NCBI GenBank assembly: GCA_945875845.1
Contig: CAMCMB010000020.1
Coordinates: forward strand, 25,320-89,319
Direction: 5' to 3'
Length of the DNA: 64,000 bases
Origin: Pirellula staleyi DSM 6068
Lineage (GTDB): Bacteria > Planctomycetota > Planctomycetia > Pirellulales > Pirellulaceae
The position numbers and the translations under genes were made by a program. Under the pieces are notes generated by a model. The model worked only from the letters and a program-made list of their open reading frames with translations. It was not told the origin of the DNA and ran no database searches. Positions 43,959 to 52,988 of this stretch are shown in pieces; position 1 is the first letter of the stretch; each line of letters starts with the position of its first letter.

Positions 43959-45521
43959 TCAATTTCCGACGCTCAGGCTAGAGCCTTTCTGCTTCGGAGG
44001 GTACTTCTGTAGGGTTTCCATGTGCCGTCCCAAGCGATCCGTAATTTCATTGAACAGATAAGTCTTTTGTTGTGTAAGCATCGCCCGAGGTCCAGGCGCT
44101 TGCTCGTAGCTTTCATAGGGATCCTGTCGCACATTGAAAAGCCACGGAATGTCTAGCTTCGTTGTGGTCCCGTAATAGCCGTCGCGAACGAAGAAGTGAG
44201 CCTTCCACTGATTCACTCGTATGGCCTGCAGTCGGGACTCCGCATAATAGATGAACTCTTCTCTCGCGGACTCGGTTGCCTTGCCGGTCCAGTAGTCAAG
44301 ATTGTTCACCCCGTCAATATGGTTCTTGTGTTCCACATTGGTGCCCAGCTTGTCACCCTTTGCGATTCGTTCGCGGATGTCCGCAACTCCCGCAGCCGCC
44401 GATAACGTTGTGAAGAGGTCCTCGTGACTTTGAATGCCATTAAGCTCCGATCCTTTCGGGATTTTGCCTGGCCAGCGAATCAACATCGGAACACGGACAC
44501 CACCCTCCCACGTCGTCATCTTCTCCGAACGGAATGGAGTTGTACCACCGTGCGGGTGAGTGGAATGCTCGACGCCGTTGTCCGTAGAGTAGATTACGAT
44601 AGTATTGTCTGCGATGCCCATTTCGTCCAAACGTTTAAGGACCGTGCCCACTTCTTCGTCGTGCTGAATCATTCCCGCGCCATAGGAATCATGGTAGCTG
44701 GTGTACTCCTTTGCTTTGTTGCGATACTCTTCCGGCACTCGCGTGAAGGTGTGCATGCGGGTGGTTGCAAACCAAACAAAGAACGGCTTGCCCTCTCCAT
44801 GAGCCTTGTCCATAAACTTGAGGCCTTCCTGGATAAGCTCACCGTCCACAGTTTCCATCCGCTTTCGAGTCAGTGGACCGGTGTCGACAATCCGCTGCTT
44901 GCCCACCTTTCCGAACCGAGGATCGACCGTCTCATTCACACTGTCAGTTGCCCAAGTGTGCAATACACCCCTAGGTCCATGACGCTCTTTAAACTTCGGG
45001 TCGGAAGGATAGTCTTCGTCCTCCGGCTCCTCCTCCGTGTTCAGGTGGTACAAGTTGCCAAAGAATTCATCGAAGCCGTGCATTGTTGGCAGATGCTCGT
45101 TCCGGTCACCTAGGTGATTTTTGCCGAACTGACCGTTCGAGTAGCCCTGCGTCTTCAATACTTCGGCGAGAGTGGCGTCGTGAGCCTGCATACCGACTGG
45201 CCCGCCGACCATTCCCACCGACGTCAGGCCCGTCCGGATGGGGTACATGCCCGTAATAAATGCGGAACGCCCGGCGGTGCAAGAGGGGTGCGCGTAATGA
45301 TCGCTGAAAACGGCCCCTTCTTTCCCAATGCGATCGATATTCGGTGTGCGATAACCCATCACACCGCGACTGTAAATACTGAGGTTTGTCGGGCCGACGT
45401 CATCTCCCCAAATAACAACGATGTTCGGTTTCTTCGGCTGCTGCGCCGAACCGGTGCCGCTGACCAACCCTACGAAAGTCAGGGCTGCAGCGAATGGAAG
45501 TGCCATTCTCTTTTTAAGCAT
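43959..45521 (-). CDS. Secreted arylsulfatase
   Basis: 520 residues with a signal peptide (about 1-26, ending GTGSAQ). Sulfatase family with the formylglycine motif CTAGR in HPSCTAGRSAFITGMYP, a CxAxR variant rather than CxPSR. Metal-site and substrate motifs are NIVVIWGDDVGPTNLSIYS, GQFGKNHLGD, FFVWFATTRMHTFTRVP, TIVIYSTDNGVEHSTHPHGG and GGVRVPMLIRWPG. It has the pattern of arylsulfatase A-like planctomycete enzymes. It opens the minus-strand island that continues with the DUF3604 pair after a 369-base gap with REP elements. A divergent AraC-type regulator gene lies upstream. Confidence 0.92.
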   Translation of the reverse strand: MLKKRMALPFAAALTFVGLVSGTGSAQQPKKPNIVVIWGDDVGPTNLSIYSRGVMGYRTPNIDRIGKEGAVFSDHYAHPSCTAGRSAFITGMYPIRTGLTSVGMVGGPVGMQAHDATLAEVLKTQGYSNGQFGKNHLGDRNEHLPTMHGFDEFFGNLYHLNTEEEPEDEDYPSDPKFKERHGPRGVLHTWATDSVNETVDPRFGKVGKQRIVDTGPLTRKRMETVDGELIQEGLKFMDKAHGEGKPFFVWFATTRMHTFTRVPEEYRNKAKEYTSYHDSYGAGMIQHDEEVGTVLKRLDEMGIADNTIVIYSTDNGVEHSTHPHGGTTPFRSEKMTTWEGGVRVPMLIRWPGKIPKGSELNGIQSHEDLFTTLSAAAGVADIRERIAKGDKLGTNVEHKNHIDGVNNLDYWTGKATESAREEFIYYAESRLQAIRVNQWKAHFFVRDGYYGTTTKLDIPWLFNVRQDPYESYEQAPGPRAMLTQQKTYLFNEITDRLGRHMETLQKYPPKQKGSSLSVGN

Positions 45522-45856
45522 TTTGCGATCTTTCTAAAAGTGAACCAATGTTGAGAACACACCACTAAAATCGCTCAAGGATGTGAAGCTTGGCGCTTGC
45601 AAATTCTAGAACTCTGTCACAGCCTCGATGACCGTGAATGTGGTTGCCTTAATTTCAACTACATGTGAAAAACGAGGCCGCGTCCCAACTCCCCTGCTCG
45701 TATCAAGCCGGTTGTTTGGATATAATCCAAAAAAAAGTCTTCCGGTCTACGTAAAATCCGCAATCCAACCTAACGGCTACCAACGAAGTGACGACGACGA
45801 TGGATACTGCCGTCGTTGTCAGCCGAAGAATTTCCTTACCGACTTGTCAATCCGTT
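45522..45856. promoter_or_regulatory. Divergent region between sulfatase and AraC-type regulator
   Basis: 335 bases. A TATAAT at 45721-45726 on the plus strand, inside GGATATAATCC, is a possible -10 box for the regulator; no clear -35 box lies 17 bases before it. The arrangement suggests that the regulator controls the sulfatase gene, which is inference. No other gene is seen. Confidence 0.4.
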
Positions 45857-46780
45857 ATGAATCCGCTCCATTTCATTGACTTCGATGCGTATGCAAGTGC
45901 TATTCGCGGTGTCGATTTGGATGTTCGTCTGATTCACCCGCAAAGACAACAACACCTATGGTCCCTTCAAGAAATTGAGTTGCATTCCCTACGAATTCAG
46001 TTTGCAGTTGAAGGGAGCGGAATCCTGGCTTTTGGAAAGATGCATCAGAGTGGTTGGGGACTTTACTTCCAGCTTTCTGGCATTCCCGTTTGTGTGAACG
46101 GGCTAAGAATCGGTCCCGGGGCAATTGCCATTTTCCCCCCCGATTCCGAGTTTGGTATCGCCGGGCACGGTGCTGTTAGTTGGTTTTCCATATTTGTTCC
46201 CGAGCGACTTTTGTTCGGCGATTCAGAACCGACAAGCCGACGTTCATCGGTCTTCGTACCGAAAGTTAAAAACCAAGAATTTAAGAGGCTCTATTCGCAG
46301 GCGAGAAAAATTCAAGGGTACAGCGAGAGGCTTGGCTTGTCGTCTTTGCACTCACCCGACTTCGTCGTTCTACAAGATGATCTGTTATCGACGATTTGCG
46401 AAGTTTTGAGGAACGGTGACGCGCCTCGTGCTCAACTTTCCAACAGAAATGCCAGGCGGCTAACTGCTCAAGCCATCGAGTTGCTCCATGATTACCAAGG
46501 CCCCAAAATGTCGGTTCGCAATTTAGCGGTTATTCTTGACGTGAGCGAGAGAGCGCTGGAGTATGCTTTTCGCGATCAGTTCGACATGAGCCCGCAAGCG
46601 TTCTTGATCAATTATCGCCTTCATCTAGCCCGAAAGAGGTTGCGGAGCAGCGATCCTGGTGAATCCACCGTTGCGATGGCGGCTGCCGAAAATGGTTTTT
46701 TTGATTTCGGCCGGTTCGCAGCGAAGTACCGCCAACTTTTCGGCGAACATCCATCGGTGACCCTCCATCGTCCAGAGTGA
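45857..46780 (+). CDS. AraC family transcriptional regulator
   Basis: About 307 residues from the ATG at 45857; in-frame GTG 45788 and ATG 45800 are alternatives and no start has a convincing ribosome binding site. Residues about 1-190 are a cupin-like sensing domain (IQFAVEGSGILAFGKMHQSGWGLYF, GPGAIAIFPPDSEFGI). Residues about 205-300 are two helix-turn-helix units of the AraC type: MSVRNLAVILDVSERALEYAFRDQFDMSPQAFLINYRLHLARKRL, in which the second unit has GFFDFGRFAAKYRQLFGEHPS. It is divergent from the sulfatase island, its likeliest target. Confidence 0.88.
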   Translation: MNPLHFIDFDAYASAIRGVDLDVRLIHPQRQQHLWSLQEIELHSLRIQFAVEGSGILAFGKMHQSGWGLYFQLSGIPVCVNGLRIGPGAIAIFPPDSEFGIAGHGAVSWFSIFVPERLLFGDSEPTSRRSSVFVPKVKNQEFKRLYSQARKIQGYSERLGLSSLHSPDFVVLQDDLLSTICEVLRNGDAPRAQLSNRNARRLTAQAIELLHDYQGPKMSVRNLAVILDVSERALEYAFRDQFDMSPQAFLINYRLHLARKRLRSSDPGESTVAMAAAENGFFDFGRFAAKYRQLFGEHPSVTLHRPE

Positions 46781-47290
46781 ATCATTGCCGACGACGGCGA
46801 TCTCAAATCCATGCTACAGGCCTAACAACCACCCCTGAGTTGCCAGCCATGAAAAAAAGACGGCAAGCTCAGTCGCGACCAAAAGCAGTGTTCGCGTGCA
46901 AGCGGCCGCGAAGTCTTCGGCAATGCCCAGGGGTGACGTAAAACCAATTCGCGCACACGCGAGTGCGACCGGGAAACGCAATCAGGCTCGTCGTGATTCG
47001 AAGTAGTAAGCGAAAGACTTGGCATCCAGGCGATGCGAAGCGAAAATGGAAGTGCTCATTTCGCTATCGCTGTCCGGTGCGACTGCTGGTCTAAACATTG
47101 AAATTATCGGAGGACAGGAAGAATCATGAGTGCCATTATTCCCAAGGGTCCCTACACAAAAGTCGAATTAACTTCGGTGCATGGCCGTCGCGACACGGAA
47201 TCGTTTGGTAGACTACTCTCTTGCTTACGATGAAAGTAGAAAGCAACACGGACAACCCAATTTTCGTACTGAAGCGATGACCCTAAAAAA
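46781..47290. other. Intergenic region, mostly unassigned
   Basis: 510 bases before the universal stress gene. The only candidate gene is the mini-ORF at 47126-47233. A run ATGAAAAAAAGACGGCAAGC near 46847 opens no frame of note. I see no tRNA. Confidence 0.4.
47126..47233 (+). CDS. Possible 35-residue ORF with strong ribosome binding site
   Basis: ATG at 47126 is preceded by GGAGGACAGGAAGAATC, an unusually good purine-rich binding site. The product begins MSAIIPKGPYTKVELTSVHG and ends with GRLLSCLR. I recognise no family. It ends 57 bases before the universal stress gene and may be a leader peptide, a small stress protein or the remnant of a longer gene. Confidence 0.3.
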   Translation: MSAIIPKGPYTKVELTSVHGRRDTESFGRLLSCLR

Positions 47291-48154
47291 ATGAACGAAC
47301 CACGACTACATCCAGAGCGGACGATCAACACCATTTTTATCCCCTCTGATTTTTCCGAGTCGAGTGAAACGGCTTTTGTCCATGCCTTGAGACTCTCTCT
47401 TGCTACCAAAGCCGTGTTGACGGTGCTTCATGTGGACCCCAGTGCCAGTGACGACTGGCACAACTTTCCAGGTGTCCGCGAAACATTGGAGCGTTGGAAA
47501 TTGATACCGGAAGGAAGTTCCAAGAGCGATGTAGTCGATCTTGGAATTGATGTCCGTAAGATCATCACGCCGAGCAAAGATCCCGTGAAAGCCTGTCTCG
47601 ACTACCTTGCCGTCCATAGTGCCGATTTGATTGTTTTGGCGATTCAGCAGCGAGAAGGGATTATGCGTTGGCTGGGCAAGTCGGTGGGGGAACCGATTGC
47701 TCGCGGTGCGAAACAAATGACCTTGTTCATACCTAACGGTGTCGATGGATTTGTCGCGTTCGAAGATGGGTCAATAAGTCTAAAGAACATTCTCATACCC
47801 GTTGCGGATAAACCAGAGGCTCAACCCGCCGTGGAGATTGTAACTCGAATGATCGAAGGGCTTGATCTGCCGACTGGGACGGTAACGCTACTTCGAGTGA
47901 GTCCAAACGGGGAACCAAATCCATTGCATCTTCCTAAGGACTCCACCTGGAAATGGACGGAAATCATCGAACAAGGAGATCCTGCGAGCGTGATCCTAAA
48001 AACAGCAGATTCCATCGAGGCGGATCTTATCGTGATGACAACGGATGGTCCCGATGGATTCCTTGACGGTCTTCGGGGAACGACATCCGAGCGAGTTTTA
48101 AGCAAAGCAAAGTGTCCTGTCGGCAACTTGCCTGTCGATTCTTTGTTGTGCTAG
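47291..48154 (+). CDS. Tandem-domain universal stress protein
   Basis: 287 residues with two UspA folds. Domain 1 (about 10-145): INTIFIPSDFSESSETAFVHALRLSLATKAVLTVLHV and ADLIVLAIQQREG, ending GEPIARGAKQMTLFIP. Domain 2 (about 155-285): LKNILIPVADKPEAQPAVEIV, ADLIVMTTDG and GLRGTTSERVLSKAKCPV. The second keeps a GxxSERVLxxxxCPV motif like the ATP-binding type; the first has a weaker one. Function would be in stress survival or signalling. No good ribosome binding site is seen before the ATG. Confidence 0.88.
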   Translation: MNEPRLHPERTINTIFIPSDFSESSETAFVHALRLSLATKAVLTVLHVDPSASDDWHNFPGVRETLERWKLIPEGSSKSDVVDLGIDVRKIITPSKDPVKACLDYLAVHSADLIVLAIQQREGIMRWLGKSVGEPIARGAKQMTLFIPNGVDGFVAFEDGSISLKNILIPVADKPEAQPAVEIVTRMIEGLDLPTGTVTLLRVSPNGEPNPLHLPKDSTWKWTEIIEQGDPASVILKTADSIEADLIVMTTDGPDGFLDGLRGTTSERVLSKAKCPVGNLPVDSLLC

Positions 48155-48564
48155 ATTTTTTGTTAGGATCGTTTTGAATGAGATAGGTGCGTGCTTTCGA
48201 AATGCGTGTCACTGAATCCTCACAAAATCCACAAGCCAACTGAAAAGCATGACGTGAGTTCAAATACTCGCCCACTTCTCTATATGCATGGGCAAGTGTT
48301 GTCCAGCACTCGGTACTAACCCCAAAGCAATGGAACGTTAGAAACTCGACTGGAGGATAGGACAATGCTGGGAAGCAACCCGTGCGCCGAGTCGATGTCA
48401 AAGGCAAATGGTGTGGACGTCGTAAGCAGCCCGTTTATGGCGTCCACTCGTTTAACTTTCCTTTGACCATCAAGCAATAAATCTAGGGGTTTTGGGGGCT
48501 TGCCGGCTGGCCCCTATTGAGAATGAAAAGCCTTTCCTCTACTCACGCTGGGCCAAAACAACCC
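48155..48564. other. Intergenic region with one weak mini-ORF
   Basis: 410 bases between convergent genes. A plus-strand mini-ORF at 48365-48466 (33 codons, starting MLGSNPCAESMSKA) follows a good binding site GGAGGATAGGACA but has no known relative; I leave it uncalled. GGGGTTTTGGGGGCTTGCCG near 48485 is G-rich. No tRNA or terminator with a T run is clear. Confidence 0.35.
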
Positions 48565-51108
48565 CTACGATGGCTTTCGGCTTAGCACCGCTTCTTCCAG
48601 TTCGTCACCGGTCATGCGAAAGGCTGCATCGTGAGGGCACGCGTAGACGCAGCGAGGTGTACCGCCGATGCTCTTGCATTGATCGCAGGTTGTCGCTTTT
48701 TGCTGTATCAGGGGAATTTGCATGTTGCCCTCACCGCGAAAGCCCTCTTGATGACCAACCATCGTGATGTTTCCATATGGGCAGTTGGTGGCGCATTGTC
48801 CGCAACCAATGCAATGATCTTCGATCACGATCTCCTTGGATCCCTCACGAAAAATCGAGTTCACCGGGCATCCAACCAGACAATAGGGATCCGTACACGA
48901 ACGACAACTGGTTGCAACGAGGAAATTCTCGAATCGCATCCCTTCGCGGACAAGTCTTGTTTCACCTCCGTGCGAATCCGCACACGCTTTGGTGCACTCG
49001 TCACACCGAGTGCAGGACTCTAAATCCAATACGAGTAAGCTCTGCGCATTGTAAAGCCCTTGGTTAACGAAATTCGATTTGCCGGTACTGAGCTCGCTTT
49101 CTCGCTCTGTATCTTTTTTAAGCAAAGACCTTGCGCGGTTGAGAAGTTTTTGTTTGAAGTCGGGATTTGCATCCGCAATTTGTTTCAATTGCGAGCTCTT
49201 GATTCGCACCAGCTCGACGTGGTCCAAAGCACTGCATGTGGACGTACGTACTCCTGGCAGGTAGTCGAGTTGGTCAAAGTCCACTTTCAACTCACTACCA
49301 TAAATAGACGAGAGTGCAGCGATTTCGCCGAACGCTCCGCTCGCCCCATCTACGGCTCCTGGACCAACGTAACTGACTATTTGCTCACGCGTGCCGTGCT
49401 TGCGACTCACTTTGATATACCCAAGTCGAATCAAATAAATATCGTCGCTCTTTTCACCTTGCTTGAAAATAGCTTGACCTGGTTCCACGCTCATCAGCTC
49501 GGCATCCTTGGCGATGATACGAGCCGCTTCGGCGCGTCCGGCGGGTGTCAGTTCTTTGAAGATAGGCAACCGCTCGATGTCCGAATTGAGTGCGTGCCGT
49601 CGGTATGCTTCATTGAGTACGTTTCGACTGGTCGCATTGCGCTGCAACATGTAGAGCACGTTCGTGCCGATTTCAATCACTTCGGAATCTTCGACCGCAA
49701 CAACGGTTGCCGAACGTCTCTGTCGATTCAAACAAGCCATCTCGCCAAGAATGACATCCTCGACACCGCGATAGAGCTTTTCCTTTGTCACGGGCATTCC
49801 GGGCATTCCGGGCATTCCGGAATCACTACCTGTTGCAAGACTGGGTACCCGTTTTGATCTTGATGTCAAACCAAGGGCACGCTGAAAGAATCCAGGTCTT
49901 TTGCTCACGCTCGCCCGAGATTGGTTTTGAGGTTTCGCGCCGACCACAATTTCAAACTTGCCACTTTGAATTAAGTACGCAGTCGAGCCGTACTCGCCCA
50001 CGGTGCAAAGCGACTCTCCCGGTCTTAAAACACGTCGTACGCATGCCCCACCGTTGAATTGTAGGAACTTATAGGGAATTCCGGAGAAAATGGGGATCTC
50101 AAGCATCTCTTCGGCAGTGACAACGGTCCCGTCTTTGCCACTGCTCTTGCGTGTTTGTTCTAGAATCTTTTTCCCTTGCTTTTCGACCACCGAGGTCCGA
50201 AAGGTAAGCGCATCGGTCGGGCAGGAAATCACACATTCGCCACATGAAACGCACGAACTCTCAAGCATGGGTAGATCGGTGTCAAATGCAATTCGAGCAT
50301 CGTAGCCTTTCCCCTCGCGCGCCATCACGTCATTTTGCTTGATGTCATTGCATGCTCGCGTACAGCGTTGGCAGAGTATGCACGCGTCGTGATTGACCGA
50401 GATGATTTCCGAAGAAAGATCTTGGCCACGATTGCCAGCCAGTAAACTTGGCTCATAACGCGGAATCTTGTCTCCTTTCCCATATTCAGCGACCAACCGC
50501 TTTAACTCATTGGGATCGTGTTTGTTGAGTCCGTTTCGTACTTCATCTAGGTCTTGACGTGTCAAGTGCTCGGACGCGAGTAACTCGACGATGATTCCCA
50601 CTGAGTTTTTGATAAGGTCGACAGTTTTCGGCTGGTCTTGGCTGGCCGACGTCGTGATTATCATTCCTTCCTTGACTAGATAGGTACACGAGGACACCAA
50701 GTCCTTTTTGACGCGTCCACTTGCGCGTCGTTCCTCAATCTCAACGAGGCAGACACGACACACGCCGACCGGTTGGAGATGTTCCCGATGACATAGAATT
50801 GGGATCGGGTTTACGTCACCTAATGCCTTCACATATAGTTGGTTAACGGCATCATAAATGGTGGTGGGCCTCGGAATAATTTCCCCGCGATCGTTCGCAA
50901 GGATAACCCCTTGGGAGTTTCGCATCGGAACCGCTTTCTTGACCGCAAATGGATTGCCGTCAATCGAGATCTGCACGTCGAGGTCGAGATCGTCGAGCGT
51001 CGCGTCCGTAGCTCGAATCAGTTGTCCATCGAGGCCGCGAGCAAAAAGCGCTTCTTCGCTTGCGCTGATATACTCCACCGAATCGACAAGTTCTTGTTCA
51101 TTGGCCAT
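48565..51108 (-). CDS. Multi-cluster iron-sulfur protein with two cyclic-nucleotide-binding domains
   Basis: 847 residues from the ATG at 51108. Domain order: a NuoG-like [2Fe-2S] domain (Cys106, 117, 120, 141); a dicluster ferredoxin (Cys243, 246, 249, 253 and Cys286, 289, 292, 296); cNMP-binding domain 1 (about 340-490) with an insertion at 391-448 ending in GMPGMPGMP. Its phosphate-binding cassette is intact: GEMACL then RRSATVVA, with Arg465. cNMP domain 2 (about 514-650) has GEIAAL and RTST but about 20 extra residues between them. The C-terminal DmsB/FdhB-like ferredoxin has four cysteine quartets (699-709, 735-747, 766-776, 808-824). No catalytic molybdenum or hydrogenase domain is present. 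It is the last gene of the redox operon and probably takes electrons from the NuoEF-like protein. Confidence 0.88.
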   Translation of the reverse strand: MANEQELVDSVEYISASEEALFARGLDGQLIRATDATLDDLDLDVQISIDGNPFAVKKAVPMRNSQGVILANDRGEIIPRPTTIYDAVNQLYVKALGDVNPIPILCHREHLQPVGVCRVCLVEIEERRASGRVKKDLVSSCTYLVKEGMIITTSASQDQPKTVDLIKNSVGIIVELLASEHLTRQDLDEVRNGLNKHDPNELKRLVAEYGKGDKIPRYEPSLLAGNRGQDLSSEIISVNHDACILCQRCTRACNDIKQNDVMAREGKGYDARIAFDTDLPMLESSCVSCGECVISCPTDALTFRTSVVEKQGKKILEQTRKSSGKDGTVVTAEEMLEIPIFSGIPYKFLQFNGGACVRRVLRPGESLCTVGEYGSTAYLIQSGKFEIVVGAKPQNQSRASVSKRPGFFQRALGLTSRSKRVPSLATGSDSGMPGMPGMPVTKEKLYRGVEDVILGEMACLNRQRRSATVVAVEDSEVIEIGTNVLYMLQRNATSRNVLNEAYRRHALNSDIERLPIFKELTPAGRAEAARIIAKDAELMSVEPGQAIFKQGEKSDDIYLIRLGYIKVSRKHGTREQIVSYVGPGAVDGASGAFGEIAALSSIYGSELKVDFDQLDYLPGVRTSTCSALDHVELVRIKSSQLKQIADANPDFKQKLLNRARSLLKKDTERESELSTGKSNFVNQGLYNAQSLLVLDLESCTRCDECTKACADSHGGETRLVREGMRFENFLVATSCRSCTDPYCLVGCPVNSIFREGSKEIVIEDHCIGCGQCATNCPYGNITMVGHQEGFRGEGNMQIPLIQQKATTCDQCKSIGGTPRCVYACPHDAAFRMTGDELEEAVLSRKPS

Positions 51109-51122
51109 CGTAAGGGCTCGTC

Positions 51123-52988
51123 TCAACGGTTTGCGGAATGGAAGAATCGTAAATAGCTTCGCAACGGATTGCTTGCAACTTGCCCGAGGCCACAGATGCT
51201 GGTTTTCTCCATAATGCTCGCGAGCTCCATGGCGACCTTTTTCACATGGTCTAATTCATCATTTGCTGTTTTTGTCAGAAGAGATTCCGCCATGTCGACC
51301 ATTTTTCTCGAACCTAGTCGGCATGGGACGCACTTGCCACACGATTCTCGCTGATAAAAACGACTGCACGCAATTGCTTGATCGAGCATATCGGCGTTTT
51401 CGTTATAAACAACGATGCCCGCTCCGAGCATAAATCCGATTTCTCGAGACGCATTCAGGTCAAGCGGCAATAACTTGATATCCGTTGGATCGCCAACAAG
51501 TTTAGGAAACTTGAGCTCGTCGGTCTCCTTGCCTTCTCGGTCTGTTTTTTTGGGAAATCGTATGGCGCCCTTGGGAAGCCACGCGGGCAGAAAGCCGCCT
51601 GAAGGTCCACTCAATGCGACGGCCTGCAATGGAACGCCTTCGCGCATTCCGCCCGCATACTCATCGATCAATTCGCCAAGCGTAATTCCGCATGGGACCT
51701 CGTAGGAACCGGGCCGGTTTAGGTCGCCGCTGATCGAGAAAAACCGTTTGCCTCGAGATCGGTTTCGCCCCGAGTACTTGTACCATAACCCCGCAGGCTC
51801 CACGGTCCCGGACGCGATGGATGCCTGCTCCTTTTCTAACGCTTCCGGAGACGGTCGCTGCAACAAAATAGACGGTACCCAGGCGAACGTTTCGACATTG
51901 TTGAGAATGGTAGGTTGATCGTAAAGTCCGTTGGTTTGAAGCTCTGGAGGGCGATTTCTGGGTTCTGATCTTTTGCCTTCCAACGCTTCGATCAATGCGG
52001 TTTGTTCGCCGCACACGTACCCACCAGGACTCACGAACACTTCCACTCGAAAGTCTCGACCGCTCTTGAAGATATCGTGCCCGCAAGCTCCCAACCGAAC
52101 GGCATCTTGAATTGCGGATTCAAGCCTCGCAATCTGTTCGAAGTATTCGTGGCGAATGTAAATGAATCCTTGCTTGGCACCGGAGACAAGTCCGGCGATG
52201 ATCATCCCTTCGATGATTAAATGCGGCGCCGCAAGCATGAGGTCTCGGTCTTTGAAGGTGCCGGGCTCGCTCTCGTCGGCATTGCAAACAACATACTTTG
52301 CCTCGCCAATCGCGTTGCGAGCCTCGTTCCATTTATCGGAGGCGGGGGCACCTGCCCCACCCATTCCCATGAGACCTGCCGTCTTGAGAGCTTGGATGAC
52401 CTTGTCCGGATTCGGGTCACGAACGTAGGCTCGAACCGCAGCATAGTAGGTCGAAGGAGCCTCACCTCGAATTGTTTTCGCCGTGTTGATTGTGCGATAG
52501 CAGTCTATCTCGGCTCGAGCGAGCGAAGCTGTGGCGGTGTCCATATCGCTATCCAGCTTGGGCGAGCATCCATCCATCGTCGCGCGAACCGCATCGATGC
52601 ATTCCATTGGTGCGTGCGCGACATAGAGCAAATCGTTGATCAACATCGCTGGCGCTCGATCGCAACGTCCCAAGCAGGAAGCTTCAGTGATTTCAAGGGT
52701 CGCATCACCGACATCCTTTTGAAGCTCTCGCAGTTTATTTGCAATTTCGACTGAGCCTCGCAATCGACAACTCATGTCCCGGCAAACAGAAACATGGCAT
52801 AGGGGAGGTGCCGTGCGGCGGAAATGCGGAAAGAACCCAATCACATCTTGGATGACGCGAACTGGCTCACCGAACTGGTCCGCAATGCGATGGATGTCCG
52901 CGTCGTGGATGCGTCCGTGCTTGTGCTGAGCCTCTTGAAGCATCTTGGCGATGCGTGTCCCCACTTGGCGATCCACTAGTGATTTCAT
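51123..52988 (-). CDS. NuoE-NuoF fusion, NAD(P)H-oxidising diaphorase subunit
   Basis: 621 residues. Residues about 10-150 are a NuoE-type thioredoxin-like domain with the [2Fe-2S] pattern Cys69-x4-Cys74 and Cys105-x3-Cys109 (VCRDMSC, SCLGRC). Residues about 175-621 are NuoF-like: GLMGMGGAGAPASDKW (NADH/FMN site), VCNADESEPGTFKDRDL (FMN), GGYVCGEQTALIEALEGKR, NNVETFAWVP and the [4Fe-4S] ligands in ESCGKCVPCRLGS and ICGLGQ. It oxidises NADH or NADPH and passes electrons through FMN to iron-sulfur centres. There is no complex I gene nearby. The ATG overlaps the stop of the cytochrome gene (ATGA at 52985-52988). Confidence 0.93.
   Translation of the reverse strand: MKSLVDRQVGTRIAKMLQEAQHKHGRIHDADIHRIADQFGEPVRVIQDVIGFFPHFRRTAPPLCHVSVCRDMSCRLRGSVEIANKLRELQKDVGDATLEITEASCLGRCDRAPAMLINDLLYVAHAPMECIDAVRATMDGCSPKLDSDMDTATASLARAEIDCYRTINTAKTIRGEAPSTYYAAVRAYVRDPNPDKVIQALKTAGLMGMGGAGAPASDKWNEARNAIGEAKYVVCNADESEPGTFKDRDLMLAAPHLIIEGMIIAGLVSGAKQGFIYIRHEYFEQIARLESAIQDAVRLGACGHDIFKSGRDFRVEVFVSPGGYVCGEQTALIEALEGKRSEPRNRPPELQTNGLYDQPTILNNVETFAWVPSILLQRPSPEALEKEQASIASGTVEPAGLWYKYSGRNRSRGKRFFSISGDLNRPGSYEVPCGITLGELIDEYAGGMREGVPLQAVALSGPSGGFLPAWLPKGAIRFPKKTDREGKETDELKFPKLVGDPTDIKLLPLDLNASREIGFMLGAGIVVYNENADMLDQAIACSRFYQRESCGKCVPCRLGSRKMVDMAESLLTKTANDELDHVKKVAMELASIMEKTSICGLGQVASNPLRSYLRFFHSANR

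Noticed and set aside
49060..49857. 265-residue plus-strand frame
   Set aside because: It is antisense to the iron-sulfur/cNMP protein, whose cysteine motifs and domains are clear.
51123..52988. Part of respiratory complex I
   Set aside because: No membrane nuo subunits are present, NuoE and NuoF are fused, and the operon partners are cytochromes.
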